Source: Aquabacterium sp. CECT 9606 (GTDB lineage Bacteria; Pseudomonadota; Gammaproteobacteria; Burkholderiales; Burkholderiaceae_C). From it: a stretch of 64,000 nucleotides of DNA. This document shows, in pieces, positions 50,866 through 59,141 of the stretch; position 1 is the first letter of the stretch, and each line of letters starts with the position of its first letter. Location: the NCBI RefSeq assembly GCF_918741295.1, contig NZ_CAKKNB010000003.1:746668-810667 (forward strand), in the 5' to 3' direction. The notes under the pieces were generated by a model, which was given only the letters and a program-made list of their open reading frames with translations, made no database searches and was not told the DNA's origin. The position numbers and the translations under genes are program-made.

Positions 50866-51784
50866 AGTCGAGCTCGCACACAGCAATCCATCTTGCAACC
50901 ATGAGTCGCGCAATATGGGCTGCCTCTGTCTCGTCGACGTGCGGCGCGAGCTCCTTCGTAATGCGCTCGGCCAGGCCTTCTCGAATCTTTTCAGTGAGCT
51001 GCTGAGGCGTGCCCTCCCACGTCTCACAAGTCTCTACAACGTGGGCTTCGAATCCGTTGATAAGCCTTACCAGGCGCGAGTGGACAATTGGAGCCTGCTC
51101 ATTGATACGTCGGAAGTGCGCATCATGGTCAAGGAACTCTCGCAACGTGCGCTGATGCAGCATGGCAACCTTCGCGGCGAGCTTTGCCGCATCCACGCGA
51201 CCTTCTAGCCTTGCCTTGGTCTTCCGTAAGACGTTTTCTTCGTACACCTCTGGGCCACTGCCGAGCGAAGGCAGGACGGTCGGAAGACCGCCAAAGTCTA
51301 TGGCTTGACCCAAGGCCAATTGAAGGTCTTGAATTTCCTCAGCGTAGTGGTCGCCATCGTGCACGAGCACCTCGAAATCTGGCGCCAGGATCGAGAGCCC
51401 CCACTGCCTTACCTCTGCCTCCTTGGTCCTTGCGTGCGCAAGCAGGTCGTTTTTCGCGACGGTCGGAGTCACGAAGCACCATCGACGCAATTTCGTTGAA
51501 CCTAGAAAGCCCTTCAACTCTGTTTCGTAGGTTTTCAGCTTTTTTAGATCACGCGTAATCTTGTCGCGCTGCTTGTCGTGGAGGTCCTTGACCGGGTGGA
51601 GTTTGTCAGGGCAGTAACACTGAAAACCACAGCCTGTGATCGTTGTGAACCCTTCAAGGCCGAAGTCGCCGGGTGTAGCAATGATGTGCTGGTATCCGTC
51701 GGCCGCAAACTTCTTCTTGAATACCTGCTGGCAGAGACGCTCCCAGCTGTTGCCATCGAAGGGGCCGTAGGGAGTGTTGTACAC
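50858..51784 (-). CDS. Effector-like first component of an ABC-three-component-like system
   Basis: This is a 308-residue protein. The N-terminus (WERLCQQVFKKKFAADGYQHI, then GDFGLEGFTTITGCGFQCYCPD) is laid out like a restriction-endonuclease-like fold, with GDxGxEG and a following FQCYC in the place of the usual ExK/QxK. The C-terminal half (about 170-308) is helical with conserved-looking ETCETWEGTPQQLTEKI and may be the coupling domain. It is the first gene of the operon. The nuclease assignment is tentative because the catalytic Lys is not obvious. Confidence 0.5.
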   Translation of the reverse strand: MYNTPYGPFDGNSWERLCQQVFKKKFAADGYQHIIATPGDFGLEGFTTITGCGFQCYCPDKLHPVKDLHDKQRDKITRDLKKLKTYETELKGFLGSTKLRRWCFVTPTVAKNDLLAHARTKEAEVRQWGLSILAPDFEVLVHDGDHYAEEIQDLQLALGQAIDFGGLPTVLPSLGSGPEVYEENVLRKTKARLEGRVDAAKLAAKVAMLHQRTLREFLDHDAHFRRINEQAPIVHSRLVRLINGFEAHVVETCETWEGTPQQLTEKIREGLAERITKELAPHVDETEAAHIARLMVARWIAVCELDYG

Positions 51785-52380
51785 GGCGTCGTCGAAGTCG
51801 CGCGTTACCGTGCGATCAGAAGGAAGGAAGCCAACGTCACCCGCTCCTTGCGAACCGGCGGTTGTGTCTTTTGTCGAGTGCCGTTATAGGCGTGCGGCCC
51901 AAAGCGCATGCGTTGCTCCCGTTTTGTCACCGCTCCAAGTGCTGCGTCTTGAGGCCTTGCGGTGTTTGCTATCGGAATACCGATCGATGCATATATTAAC
52001 TTGTAAAAGCGATGCTCCCATCTTGAGCGAACTGCCAACCGAGCCTTGGACAATGTCCGCATGTGCCGCAGGAGAGCCGCGAGAACACTGGCTCGTTCAG
52101 GGCGCGGGCCATGCACAGTCACTTGTCCACGCTGCCGACTCTTACGCCTACGCATTGGGCAGGATGCCCCGCCAAATGATGAGGTTCTTTGTCCACGATG
52201 GAAAGCACTGATTGGCGCCCGTTTCCAGATAATTTTCTTGAGCTTGTCAGAGACTGATTTGGGTCGGTAAGCCAGTGCATCGCGTTCGCAAATGAATCTC
52301 GCATTGATTCGACCTGAAAATCGTGGCGGCGAGCGAGAAGCGCCAAAGACATCCTGCGGCTCGCCGTACTCCGAGCCAAA
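51785..52380. other. Gap upstream of the three-component operon, no supported gene
   Basis: About 600 bp. It must hold the minus-strand operon promoter; no consensus pair was found with confidence. Near 52317-52380 a plus-strand frame reads KDILRLAVLRAKLETPTTK, ending at 52440, which is the C-terminal tail of a lost gene (see the right boundary repeat). Confidence 0.45.
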
Positions 52381-52442
52381 CTCGAAACCCCCACCACAAA
52401 GCCCGCATTCGCCCGAGACTCAAAGGCACCCCGCGCCTAACC
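52381..52442 (+). repeat. Boundary repeat, right copy
   Basis: 62 bp related to 47608-47669 (about 76 percent). It ends a truncated reading frame whose last residues are LETPTTKPAFARDSKAPRA. An upstream in-frame TGA at about 52314 leaves only about 41 codons, so this is a gene remnant. It lies directly before the transglycosylase/tra operon. Confidence 0.6.
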
Positions 52443-52495
52443 TTCAGTCATGCGCTCACCAAAGTTGATGCCGCATCCGACCTGAGGGATCCGCC

Positions 52496-52618
52496 ATGTT
52501 CACTTCCCCACTGATCGATTCAGCCGACATGACCCTGGCTGAGCCGTACGCCCAAGCCCCCCCCCAAAGCCTAGATCGGCCTCCGCCGATCTCACCCAAA
52601 TCGCACTGCCTTGCTTGA
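52496..52618 (+). CDS. Possible 40-residue small protein before the tra operon
   Basis: MFTSPLIDSADMTLAEPYAQ and on to SHCLA-stop. GAGGGA lies 7 nt upstream of the ATG. It runs in the same direction as the transglycosylase gene 39 bp later. Proline-rich with no signal peptide. It is too short for the ORF track. It contains a C9 homopolymer (52557-52565) and a hairpin, so it may instead be leader RNA. Confidence 0.3.
   Translation: MFTSPLIDSADMTLAEPYAQAPPQSLDRPPPISPKSHCLA
52573..52592 (+). repeat. Hairpin upstream of the tra operon
   Basis: AGATCGGC-CTCC-GCCGATCT, a perfect 8-bp stem with a 4-nt loop, 65 bp before the transglycosylase start. No T-tract follows. It is a possible leader structure or regulator site. 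Confidence 0.5.
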
Positions 52619-52657
52619 CGCAAAGCAGGCACACCGGGCATCCATTGGGAGTGCGCC

Positions 52658-53200
52658 ATGCAACAGCTTTGTTTGCTGGGGTTGGTCTGGCTGCTGAGTC
52701 TGCCAGTCCATACCTTGGCCTGTTGGGATGAGGCTGCGCAGCGTTATGGCATCTCGCCGCAGCTGCTGTATGCCATAGCCCAAGTTGAATCAGGCCTCAA
52801 CCCACAGGCCGTCAATCTCACGCATCAACAGCGCACAGGCAGCTATGACATCGGCCTGATGCAGATCAACAGCTCGAACCTGCCAGCGCTGGCGCGGCAC
52901 GGCATCACCGAGAAGGATCTGTACAACCCCTGCACCAGCATCCATGTGGGCGCCTGGTTGCTGGCGCAGACCTTCGCCAAGCATGGCCTGAGTTGGGAAG
53001 GCGTGGGTGCCTACAACGCGGCCTGCACGCAACTCAAAGGACAAGACTGCCAACGGGCTCGCAGCCGCTATGCCTGGCAGGTCTACCGGCGACTGCCCAC
53101 ATCCAAAGATCGCATGCAGGCAGAGCCTGTGACACCGAGCAGCACAGCTGAGCCAACAGGCGCCTCCCGTTTCATCCTCACAGCACGGGTGTCGCCATGA
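52658..53200 (+). CDS. Conjugative lytic transglycosylase
   Basis: This is a 180-residue SLT-domain muramidase with a signal peptide (about 1-21). The catalytic Glu is Glu44 in AIAQVESGLNP, followed by GSYDIGLMQINS, YNPCTSIHVGAWLL and GVGAYNAAC, the classic lytic transglycosylase motifs. It opens peptidoglycan for the T4SS. TGGGAG precedes the ATG. The stop overlaps the OmpA-like gene (ATGA). Confidence 0.85.
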   Translation: MQQLCLLGLVWLLSLPVHTLACWDEAAQRYGISPQLLYAIAQVESGLNPQAVNLTHQQRTGSYDIGLMQINSSNLPALARHGITEKDLYNPCTSIHVGAWLLAQTFAKHGLSWEGVGAYNAACTQLKGQDCQRARSRYAWQVYRRLPTSKDRMQAEPVTPSSTAEPTGASRFILTARVSP

Positions 53201-53883
53201 ACCAAGCACATCAGATGGCCATGGCCTGCGCCTCAGCGCTCACGATCCTCTTCAGCTTGTCGTCTTGCAGCTTGCCTGCGCCGCAACAGGCTGACACCAG
53301 GGCCAAATCAGGATCAATGGCCACGCCACCGGTCTCGCATATCGCGCAGCTCGACCATGGCCCGGGTGCCCATTTCGCACAATGCATTGAGCCTGCCTGC
53401 CCGGTGAAGACGCTAAAGACTCTGGCCGTGGCAGCCAACGATGACATGCCCGTCTTGCATTCATCGCCCCGCCCGGTTCCGCCATCGGCGCCCCCTCAAG
53501 CCGCTCAAAAATCTTCAGTTGAAGCGCCTCGCAAACCACAGGTCATCGTGTTTCAGTTCGCCACCGACAGCGCGGTGCTGACGCCCGCACACAAGGCCCT
53601 GCTGTCCAGCCATGCTCATGCCCTTGGCTTCGCCGAACGCATCGTGATTCTGGGCAGGACCGACGACGTGGGCGCAGCCCACCCCAATCAGGCCATTGCG
53701 CTGGCCCGCGCTGCTGCCGTTCGTGATCACCTCAAACGGCTTGTCCCGGTACTTCCCACCGACACACGGATCGATGCAAGAGGCCTGTGCTGCTACGCGG
53801 CATCCAACGACACCGAAGAAGGCCGCGCACAGAACCGCCGTGTCGAGTTGGTGTTCACCATGCCTGCCGAGCTCAAGCCATGA
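53197..53883 (+). CDS. OmpA-family lipoprotein of the transfer region
   Basis: This is a 228-residue protein with a lipoprotein signal (ILFSLSSC, cleavage near residue 25). A spacer precedes a C-terminal OmpA-like peptidoglycan-binding domain: FQFATDSAVLTPAHKALL (about 112-129), ILGRTDDVGAAHPNQAIALARA and QNRRVELVF. It probably tethers the transfer machine to the cell wall. It is coupled to the transglycosylase gene upstream. This gene pairing is seen in some MobH/F-type ICEs. Confidence 0.78.
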   Translation: MNQAHQMAMACASALTILFSLSSCSLPAPQQADTRAKSGSMATPPVSHIAQLDHGPGAHFAQCIEPACPVKTLKTLAVAANDDMPVLHSSPRPVPPSAPPQAAQKSSVEAPRKPQVIVFQFATDSAVLTPAHKALLSSHAHALGFAERIVILGRTDDVGAAHPNQAIALARAAAVRDHLKRLVPVLPTDTRIDARGLCCYAASNDTEEGRAQNRRVELVFTMPAELKP

Positions 53884-54023
53884 CCAGCAGCAACTCACAT
53901 TGCGCCCCACGGCGCCCAGCGCATCTTGTCCAGATCGATGCCCTGAAGCGTGCCCTCGCGCGCCCAGGCCCGTGTCCCCGCCTGCGTCAGGCCTTGACGT
54001 GCTCACCGCTCCAGGAGATTGCC

Positions 54024-54422
54024 ATGCGCACAGCCATCATTCACCCCTTCACGCGAACTCGCCAGCCCGCACCCATTGAAGAGGGCAAGCCCAAGGTCAA
54101 CCGAACACCAAGCAAGGCCGCATGGCGGATCACCTCGGCACTGGCCGCGCTCACCCTCGGTTTGGGCCTCGCCATGCCCGGCTTTGCCCTGGACCTGGTG
54201 GCCTTCACCGGCATCACCGGGCCGATGACGTCGGCGCTCGCCCAGATCTCCGCACTGGGCCCCAGCGTCAAGGCCCTGGTCGGCTTCGTGGGCTTTGTGG
54301 TCGCACTGATCTCGCTGTCAGCCTTGCGCAACTTTGGACCCGTCCTGTTCTACGTGGGGTTGGCCATCTTTGGCGCTGTGGGGCTGGTGATCGCGGGCGC
54401 CATCATGGGCGCGGTCGTCTGA
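54024..54422 (+). CDS. traA: TraA-like pilin candidate
   Basis: This is a 132-residue protein. A long leader ends in a signal-type segment ALTLGLGLAMPGFA (about 44-57), followed by two hydrophobic helices (ALVGFVGFVVALISLSAL and VLFYVGLAIFGAVGLVIAGAI). This layout is that of F-type pilin (TraA/VirB2). CCAGGAG precedes the ATG at 54024; an upstream ATG at 53880 overlaps the preceding stop and would add 48 residues. It is directly upstream of traL, as expected. Confidence 0.7.
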   Translation: MRTAIIHPFTRTRQPAPIEEGKPKVNRTPSKAAWRITSALAALTLGLGLAMPGFALDLVAFTGITGPMTSALAQISALGPSVKALVGFVGFVVALISLSALRNFGPVLFYVGLAIFGAVGLVIAGAIMGAVV

Positions 54423-54450
54423 CAGCAGCTCAAGCCAGCAGGAGCCTGAC

Positions 54451-54750
54451 ATGCAAGCAGACACCTACATCCCGCGCCGCCTGGATGACCCCTGGAAGAT
54501 TGGCTTCTGGGACATCGATGTCGCAGCACCTGTGATCTTTTGCTTCTTTGTCGGCTACCTGTCTGGCACCAAGTTGTCGTTTGCGGCCTGCGCGGCGGTG
54601 GGGATTTTTCTGTCCCGCTGGATTGCGCGCATCAAGGCGGACAAGCACCAGGCCTTTGCGGTGCATTGGCTGTACTGGCACCTGCCGCCCAGCCCCATGA
54701 CCACGCTGCGAGCCACCCCGCCCTCCCACATCCGCCGCATGGTCGGCTGA
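54451..54750 (+). CDS. traL: TraL pilus assembly protein
   Basis: This is a 99-residue inner-membrane protein with the TraL signature YIPRRLDDPWKIGFWDIDVA at the N-terminus and one hydrophobic region (PVIFCFFVGYLSGTKLSFAACAAVGIFLS). It works early in F-type pilus assembly. AGGAG precedes the ATG, and traE follows 15 bp later. Confidence 0.85.
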   Translation: MQADTYIPRRLDDPWKIGFWDIDVAAPVIFCFFVGYLSGTKLSFAACAAVGIFLSRWIARIKADKHQAFAVHWLYWHLPPSPMTTLRATPPSHIRRMVG

Positions 54751-54765
54751 GCCAGGAGCATTCCC

Positions 54766-55329
54766 ATGGATTTCGAACGGCTCAACAGCGACATCAAGGA
54801 GATGCGCCGACGCAATCGCAGCCTGGGGCTGGCGGTCGGCTTGCTCGCCAGCGGTCATGTCGTGGCGCTGATCGTGATCCTCAACCTGATCGGCACGGTG
54901 CGTACGGTGGTCGTTCCGCCCTCCATCGACAAGTCGTTTTGGGTTAGCCGCGACAAGGCCAGTGCCGAGTACCTGGAGCAGATGGGCAGCTTTGTTGCCT
55001 GGCTGGTGCTCGATGTCACGCCCTCGTCCATTGACTGGAAGAAGGGCGTGCTGCTGGGCTATGTGGAGCCCGAGCAGTACGGCGCGCTCAAGACCCGCCA
55101 GGAGGTCGAGGGCGAGCGGCTCAAACGCATCAACGCAAGCACCTTGTTCATGCCCCAGCAGTTGGTGGCCAGCGAGGACAAGCAAAGCGTGGTGGTGCGG
55201 GGTCGGCTGCGCACGCTGGTCAATGGTTTTGAGACGGGCAATGACCTCAAGGCCTACCTGATCGAGTTCAGCTTCAACGGCGCGCGCGTGCACCTCAAGA
55301 CCTTCAAGGAGGTTCCCAATGCGACCTGA
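54766..55329 (+). CDS. traE: TraE (VirB5-position) pilus assembly protein
   Basis: This is a 187-residue protein with an N-terminal TM anchor (LGLAVGLLASGHVVALIVILNLI), then VVVPPSIDKSFWVSRDKASAEYLEQM, diagnostic of TraE. The C-terminus forms a beta-rich periplasmic VirB8-like domain. The end overlaps traK by 11 bp. It is a core F-type assembly component in the inner membrane. Confidence 0.85.
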   Translation: MDFERLNSDIKEMRRRNRSLGLAVGLLASGHVVALIVILNLIGTVRTVVVPPSIDKSFWVSRDKASAEYLEQMGSFVAWLVLDVTPSSIDWKKGVLLGYVEPEQYGALKTRQEVEGERLKRINASTLFMPQQLVASEDKQSVVVRGRLRTLVNGFETGNDLKAYLIEFSFNGARVHLKTFKEVPNAT

Positions 55330-56170
55330 TCCAATGCAAGGGCGATGCGGTCAGTGGCTTGCCACAAGCGCCCTGGCGCTCACCGTGGCCATGTTCACGA
55401 CCCGCACGGCCTGCGCCCTACAGTTGCTGGACGCACGCGATGGTGTGTCGGTCGAGGCCATGGTCGCGATCAAGGAAGCCACGCGCATCCGCATCGAGGG
55501 CGCGCCCATCACCGATGTGTTCGGCAACATTTATTCGAGCACCTGCGCCACGGCCGCTGCGCCAGCGCCCCTGGCGACAGGCATGTCTCCCGCAGCACCA
55601 GCCAGCCCGGTCATCAACCCCGCAGGCGAATTAATCGTCGAATGTGATCGGGACAAGGGCGAGGTGTACATCCGCCCCGTGGGCCGCGCCACCAAGCCGG
55701 TCAACCTGTTCATTTCCACCGCGCAGGCCACGTACACCTTGCTGCTGCACCGCTCGGACACGCCCGCCGACACCATCGTGATTCGCGATACCAGCGCCAG
55801 GCCATTCAAACCTGAGACGCCGACGCAAGGCCCGGCTGGCACCTCGGCCAACCATGTGCGTGCGATGAAGGCCCTGCTGGTGGCGATGGCCTCGGATCGG
55901 GTACCGGCTGATGTGCGTGTTGAAGAGGTCAACCGCCCTGTCCCCTTGTGGGTCGAGGCCAGCTTTTTACTGATGCGGCGCTATGAGGGGCGCGGCTTGC
56001 TCGGTGAGAAGTACCTGCTGCGCAACACCAGCGCGGCCTTGATGGTGCTGGCCGAGCAGGAGTTCGACCGCGATGGCGCACAGGTCATGGGCGTGGCCAT
56101 CGAGAACCATAACCTGCAACCGGGTGAGAGCACCAATGTGTTCGTGATCCGGCAGGAGAACGCGCGATGA
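55319..56170 (+). CDS. traK: TraK secretin-like core-complex protein
   Basis: This is a 283-residue exported protein (signal about 1-33) with the TraK pattern: LQLLDARDGVSVEAMVAIKEATRIRIEG, ITDVFGNIYS, and EVYIRPVGRATKPVNLFI. The C-terminal half carries the beta-rich VirB9-like region including LLRNTSAALMVLAEQEF. A Pro/Ala-rich insert occurs around residues 78-100. It forms the outer-membrane ring with TraB and TraV. Overlaps with traE and traB support one transcript. Confidence 0.82.
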   Translation: MRPDPMQGRCGQWLATSALALTVAMFTTRTACALQLLDARDGVSVEAMVAIKEATRIRIEGAPITDVFGNIYSSTCATAAAPAPLATGMSPAAPASPVINPAGELIVECDRDKGEVYIRPVGRATKPVNLFISTAQATYTLLLHRSDTPADTIVIRDTSARPFKPETPTQGPAGTSANHVRAMKALLVAMASDRVPADVRVEEVNRPVPLWVEASFLLMRRYEGRGLLGEKYLLRNTSAALMVLAEQEFDRDGAQVMGVAIENHNLQPGESTNVFVIRQENAR

Positions 56171-57648
56171 ACACGCCCTTCTCCTCGAATGGGCCCGGCG
56201 CCACAGCGGGTGCGGGTGCGGTCAGTCGGCTCAAAACCGCGCTGAGCGGCTCATTGGGCCGCGTGTTGCAGGGCATGTCGCCACGCCAGCGCCAGTACGC
56301 CACCCTGGGCGCGATCCTGGTCGTGGGCGTCGGGTTGCTGTGGCTGATCTTTGCGCTCACCGACACACGCTCACCCACGACTGGTGCGCCAAGTAACGGC
56401 AGCGGACTACCAGCCTCCGTCACCAACATCGGTGTGATGACTCCGGGGCAGCAGGTCAACCCGGTGGACCAATGGGTGGGCACCGCTGGGCGCAAGCTGG
56501 CGCAGTACGAGAACGAGCGCGACGAGCAGTCCCGCCTCAACAAGGACCGCCAAGCCTTCGAGGCCCACACCATGCAGCGCTTTGCCGAGATCGAGCAAAA
56601 GCTCACCTCGGCCAGCCAGGCGGCCAGCATGCCTGTGGCGCCCAGCCCGATGGCGCCTCCCACCACGCCTGTGCCTCAAACACCCACCATGCCACCGGCA
56701 TCAAGCCTGCCTGCGGCGCCTCCCCCACCCAAAGCGTCACCGGTGGGCACCTTGCCCCTGGGGGATCCGGGCATGGCGATGCAAGACATGGCCCCGGTGT
56801 TGACGCGCATCACCCTGGTGGACCGCAGCCAGACCCGGGCCAGCGCTGTCGCAGCCACGGACACTCCCGCGCAGATTGCCCCCATGACGACGCCCGCCAC
56901 CGGAGAAGCCCCCAGCATTTCCACCTTCTTGCCCGTCAGCTTCACCCGTGGCACCTTGCTAGGTGGCCTGGATGCCCCCACGGGCGGGCAGTCGCAGTCC
57001 AACCCGCACCCGGTGCTGATCCGACTGTCGGACAACACCGTCTTGCCCAACCGCTTTCGGGGCGAATACCGGGATTGCTTCGTGATCGCCGCAGGCTATG
57101 GCGACATCAGCGCCGAGCGCGCCTACCTGCGAACCGAGAACCTGTCCTGCGTGCGCCCGGATGGCGCCACGCTGGAAGTCAAGATCCAGGGCACGGTCTA
57201 TGGCGAAGACGGCAAGGTGGGCATGCGCGGTCGGCTGGTCACCAAGCAGGGGCAAATGCTGGCCAACGCCCTGCTCGCTGGCGTGGTCAGCGGCATCGGC
57301 CAGGGCCTGGCCACCTCATCGACCACCTACAGCACCTCGGCGCTGGGCACGATCGCCAGCAGTGGCGGTGGTGGCAATGGTGCAGATGCCTACCGATCAG
57401 GCCTGGGCACGGGTGTCGGCAAGGCCCTGGACCGGCTGGCCCAGTACTACATCAAGCTGGCAGAAAACACCTTCCCCGTCATCGAGGTCGATGCAGGTCG
57501 GGAGATCGATGTGGTGATCACCAAGGGCGTGCGCATTGACGTGCCGATGTCGGCCAACACGGGTCGCGCGCCTGGCCGCGCCATGCCATCGACTGGCGCC
57601 GAAAACCAAGACCGCTACTCAAAGGCCTCCAATGATGACAACTACTGA
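56167..57648 (+). CDS. traB: TraB (VirB10-like) core-complex protein
   Basis: This is a 493-residue protein with an N-terminal TM helix ([21 protein letters not shown], about 40-60), a coiled region and a long Pro-rich linker (about 150-215). A C-terminal beta-barrel TrbI domain follows ([20 protein letters not shown], about 258-277, to [15 protein letters not shown]). It spans the envelope and couples energy from the inner membrane to the outer ring. It starts 4 bp inside traK and runs 17 bp into the DsbC-like gene. Confidence 0.85.
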   Translation: MNTPFSSNGPGATAGAGAVSRLKTALSGSLGRVLQGMSPRQRQYATLGAILVVGVGLLWLIFALTDTRSPTTGAPSNGSGLPASVTNIGVMTPGQQVNPVDQWVGTAGRKLAQYENERDEQSRLNKDRQAFEAHTMQRFAEIEQKLTSASQAASMPVAPSPMAPPTTPVPQTPTMPPASSLPAAPPPPKASPVGTLPLGDPGMAMQDMAPVLTRITLVDRSQTRASAVAATDTPAQIAPMTTPATGEAPSISTFLPVSFTRGTLLGGLDAPTGGQSQSNPHPVLIRLSDNTVLPNRFRGEYRDCFVIAAGYGDISAERAYLRTENLSCVRPDGATLEVKIQGTVYGEDGKVGMRGRLVTKQGQMLANALLAGVVSGIGQGLATSSTTYSTSALGTIASSGGGGNGADAYRSGLGTGVGKALDRLAQYYIKLAENTFPVIEVDAGREIDVVITKGVRIDVPMSANTGRAPGRAMPSTGAENQDRYSKASNDDNY

Positions 57649-58450
57649 TGTGCGCCCCGCTTGCCGCCCAAGCTTGCGCAGCCGGGTGTTGATCTCCGCC
57701 CTGGTCACGTCCTTGGTCAGCAGCGTGGTCAGGGCCGATGCCCCCACGGCGGACGAAGCTCGCCTGTTGACCACGCTCAGGAAGGCCAACCCCAACACGC
57801 ACTTCACCCAGGTTGTGCGCTCACCCATTGCGGGCCTGTACGAGGTCTGGATGAACGGCAATGTGGCCTACGTCTCGGCGCAACAGCCGCGCTACTTTGT
57901 GTTCGGGCATGTGTTCGATACGAAGACCATGACGGACCTCACGGGGCCCAAACTGGCGCTCGCTGCCAAAGGCAACGCCCCGGCACCAACGGCGGTCGCC
58001 TCCCCGGCACCCATCACCCTGGACAAGCTGCCGCTGGCAGACGCCATCAAGACCGTGCGCGGCAACGGGCAAGGTCAGGTGGTGGTGTTCAGCGACCCTG
58101 GTTGCGGCTATTGCAAGCAGCTTGAGGCGGAGCTGGCGCAAATCGAGAACGTCACGGTCTACACCTTCTTGCTGCCATTCCAGGGCGAGGCCAGGCCCAT
58201 TGCGATCTGGTGCGCCACGGACCGCGTCAAAGCCTGGCAACGCTACATGTTGCAGGGCGATGCCACCGCACTCAACACCGCTGCGAGTTGCGATCACCCC
58301 GTGGGTCGCAATCTGGCCTTGGCACAGCGACTGGGCGTTCAAGCCACGCCCACGCTGGTCTGGGCAGACAGCAGCCGCACCGAAGGCTACGTCGATCACC
58401 AGGTCATCCAGGCCCGCTTGAAGCAGGCACTGCAGGAGGCACGACCATGA
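57632..58450 (+). CDS. DsbC-like thiol-disulfide protein of the transfer region
   Basis: This is a 272-residue exported protein (signal about 1-34) with an N-terminal DsbC-like dimerisation region ([23 protein letters not shown]). A thioredoxin domain follows, with the active site CGYC ([15 protein letters not shown], about 148-162) and a cis-Pro segment ([10 protein letters not shown]). It should isomerise disulfides in Cys-rich Tra proteins such as TraV and TraU. The start is at 57632 (or 57635). It is coupled to traB and traV. Confidence 0.82.
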   Translation: MMTTTDVRPACRPSLRSRVLISALVTSLVSSVVRADAPTADEARLLTTLRKANPNTHFTQVVRSPIAGLYEVWMNGNVAYVSAQQPRYFVFGHVFDTKTMTDLTGPKLALAAKGNAPAPTAVASPAPITLDKLPLADAIKTVRGNGQGQVVVFSDPGCGYCKQLEAELAQIENVTVYTFLLPFQGEARPIAIWCATDRVKAWQRYMLQGDATALNTAASCDHPVGRNLALAQRLGVQATPTLVWADSSRTEGYVDHQVIQARLKQALQEARP

Positions 58451-59130
58451 ACACACCTTCGACCGTTGGCACCCTCAGCCGCTATTCCCCCGGCTTTAAG
58501 CCGCTGGTCTGGCTCCCTTGCAGCTTGTGCTGCCTGCTCACTGGCTGCATGAACCTGTCAGGCCTGGGCGGCAGCGCGGACTACGCCTGCAAGGCCCCCG
58601 AAGGCGTGACCTGCGATTCGGTCTTGGGCACCTACGCCAACGCCATCCAGGACAACCTGCCCAGCCAACGCGGCAAACGGCGGGGCAAGGGCAAACCGAA
58701 TGAGGGCGCTGGCGAACTCAAAGACAGCCCCGCACGAAGCGCTTATACGCAAGCAGCCACGCCCACCAGCGTGCCCACCCCAGCCGCGATGGCCGCCCTA
58801 GCCTCGCCCCTGCGGTCCTCATCGCACATCCTGCGCTTATGGTTCAAGCCTTGGGAGGATACCGACCGTGATCTGTACGACCAGGGCTATGTCTACGTTC
58901 AGATCGATGCGGGCCAGTGGTTGATCGACCACGCACAGCGGCAGATCCGCGATGCCTACGCGCCCATCCGGCCTCCGGTCAAGCGTGTGCAATCAGGTGT
59001 CACGCCGCCCGCAGCAACAGCCATCGAGCCAAACGCCACGCCACCCCGCCCTTCAGCCTTTCAGCGCCTCACCCCCGACACCGGCCCGCTGCTGCCGCCT
59101 GGCGATTCGCCCCTCGACGCCAATGACTGA
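58447..59130 (+). CDS. traV: TraV outer-membrane lipoprotein
   Basis: This is a 227-residue protein with a lipoprotein signal (SLCCLLTGC, Cys at about residue 35) and the TraV pair [14 protein letters not shown]. It also has [24 protein letters not shown] (about 123-146), which is diagnostic of TraV. It forms the outer-membrane part of the core complex with TraK and TraB. The ATGA overlap with the DsbC-like gene at 58447 sets the start; the track start at 58210 is inside that gene. Confidence 0.85.
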   Translation: MNTPSTVGTLSRYSPGFKPLVWLPCSLCCLLTGCMNLSGLGGSADYACKAPEGVTCDSVLGTYANAIQDNLPSQRGKRRGKGKPNEGAGELKDSPARSAYTQAATPTSVPTPAAMAALASPLRSSSHILRLWFKPWEDTDRDLYDQGYVYVQIDAGQWLIDHAQRQIRDAYAPIRPPVKRVQSGVTPPAATAIEPNATPPRPSAFQRLTPDTGPLLPPGDSPLDAND

Positions 59131-59141
59131 AAGGCCCGGCC

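Noticed and set aside
51774-52211. 145-residue plus-strand ORF upstream of the three-component operon
   Set aside because: No family match, no ribosome-binding site, and composition unlike the coding neighbours. The region is more likely control sequence and a gene remnant.
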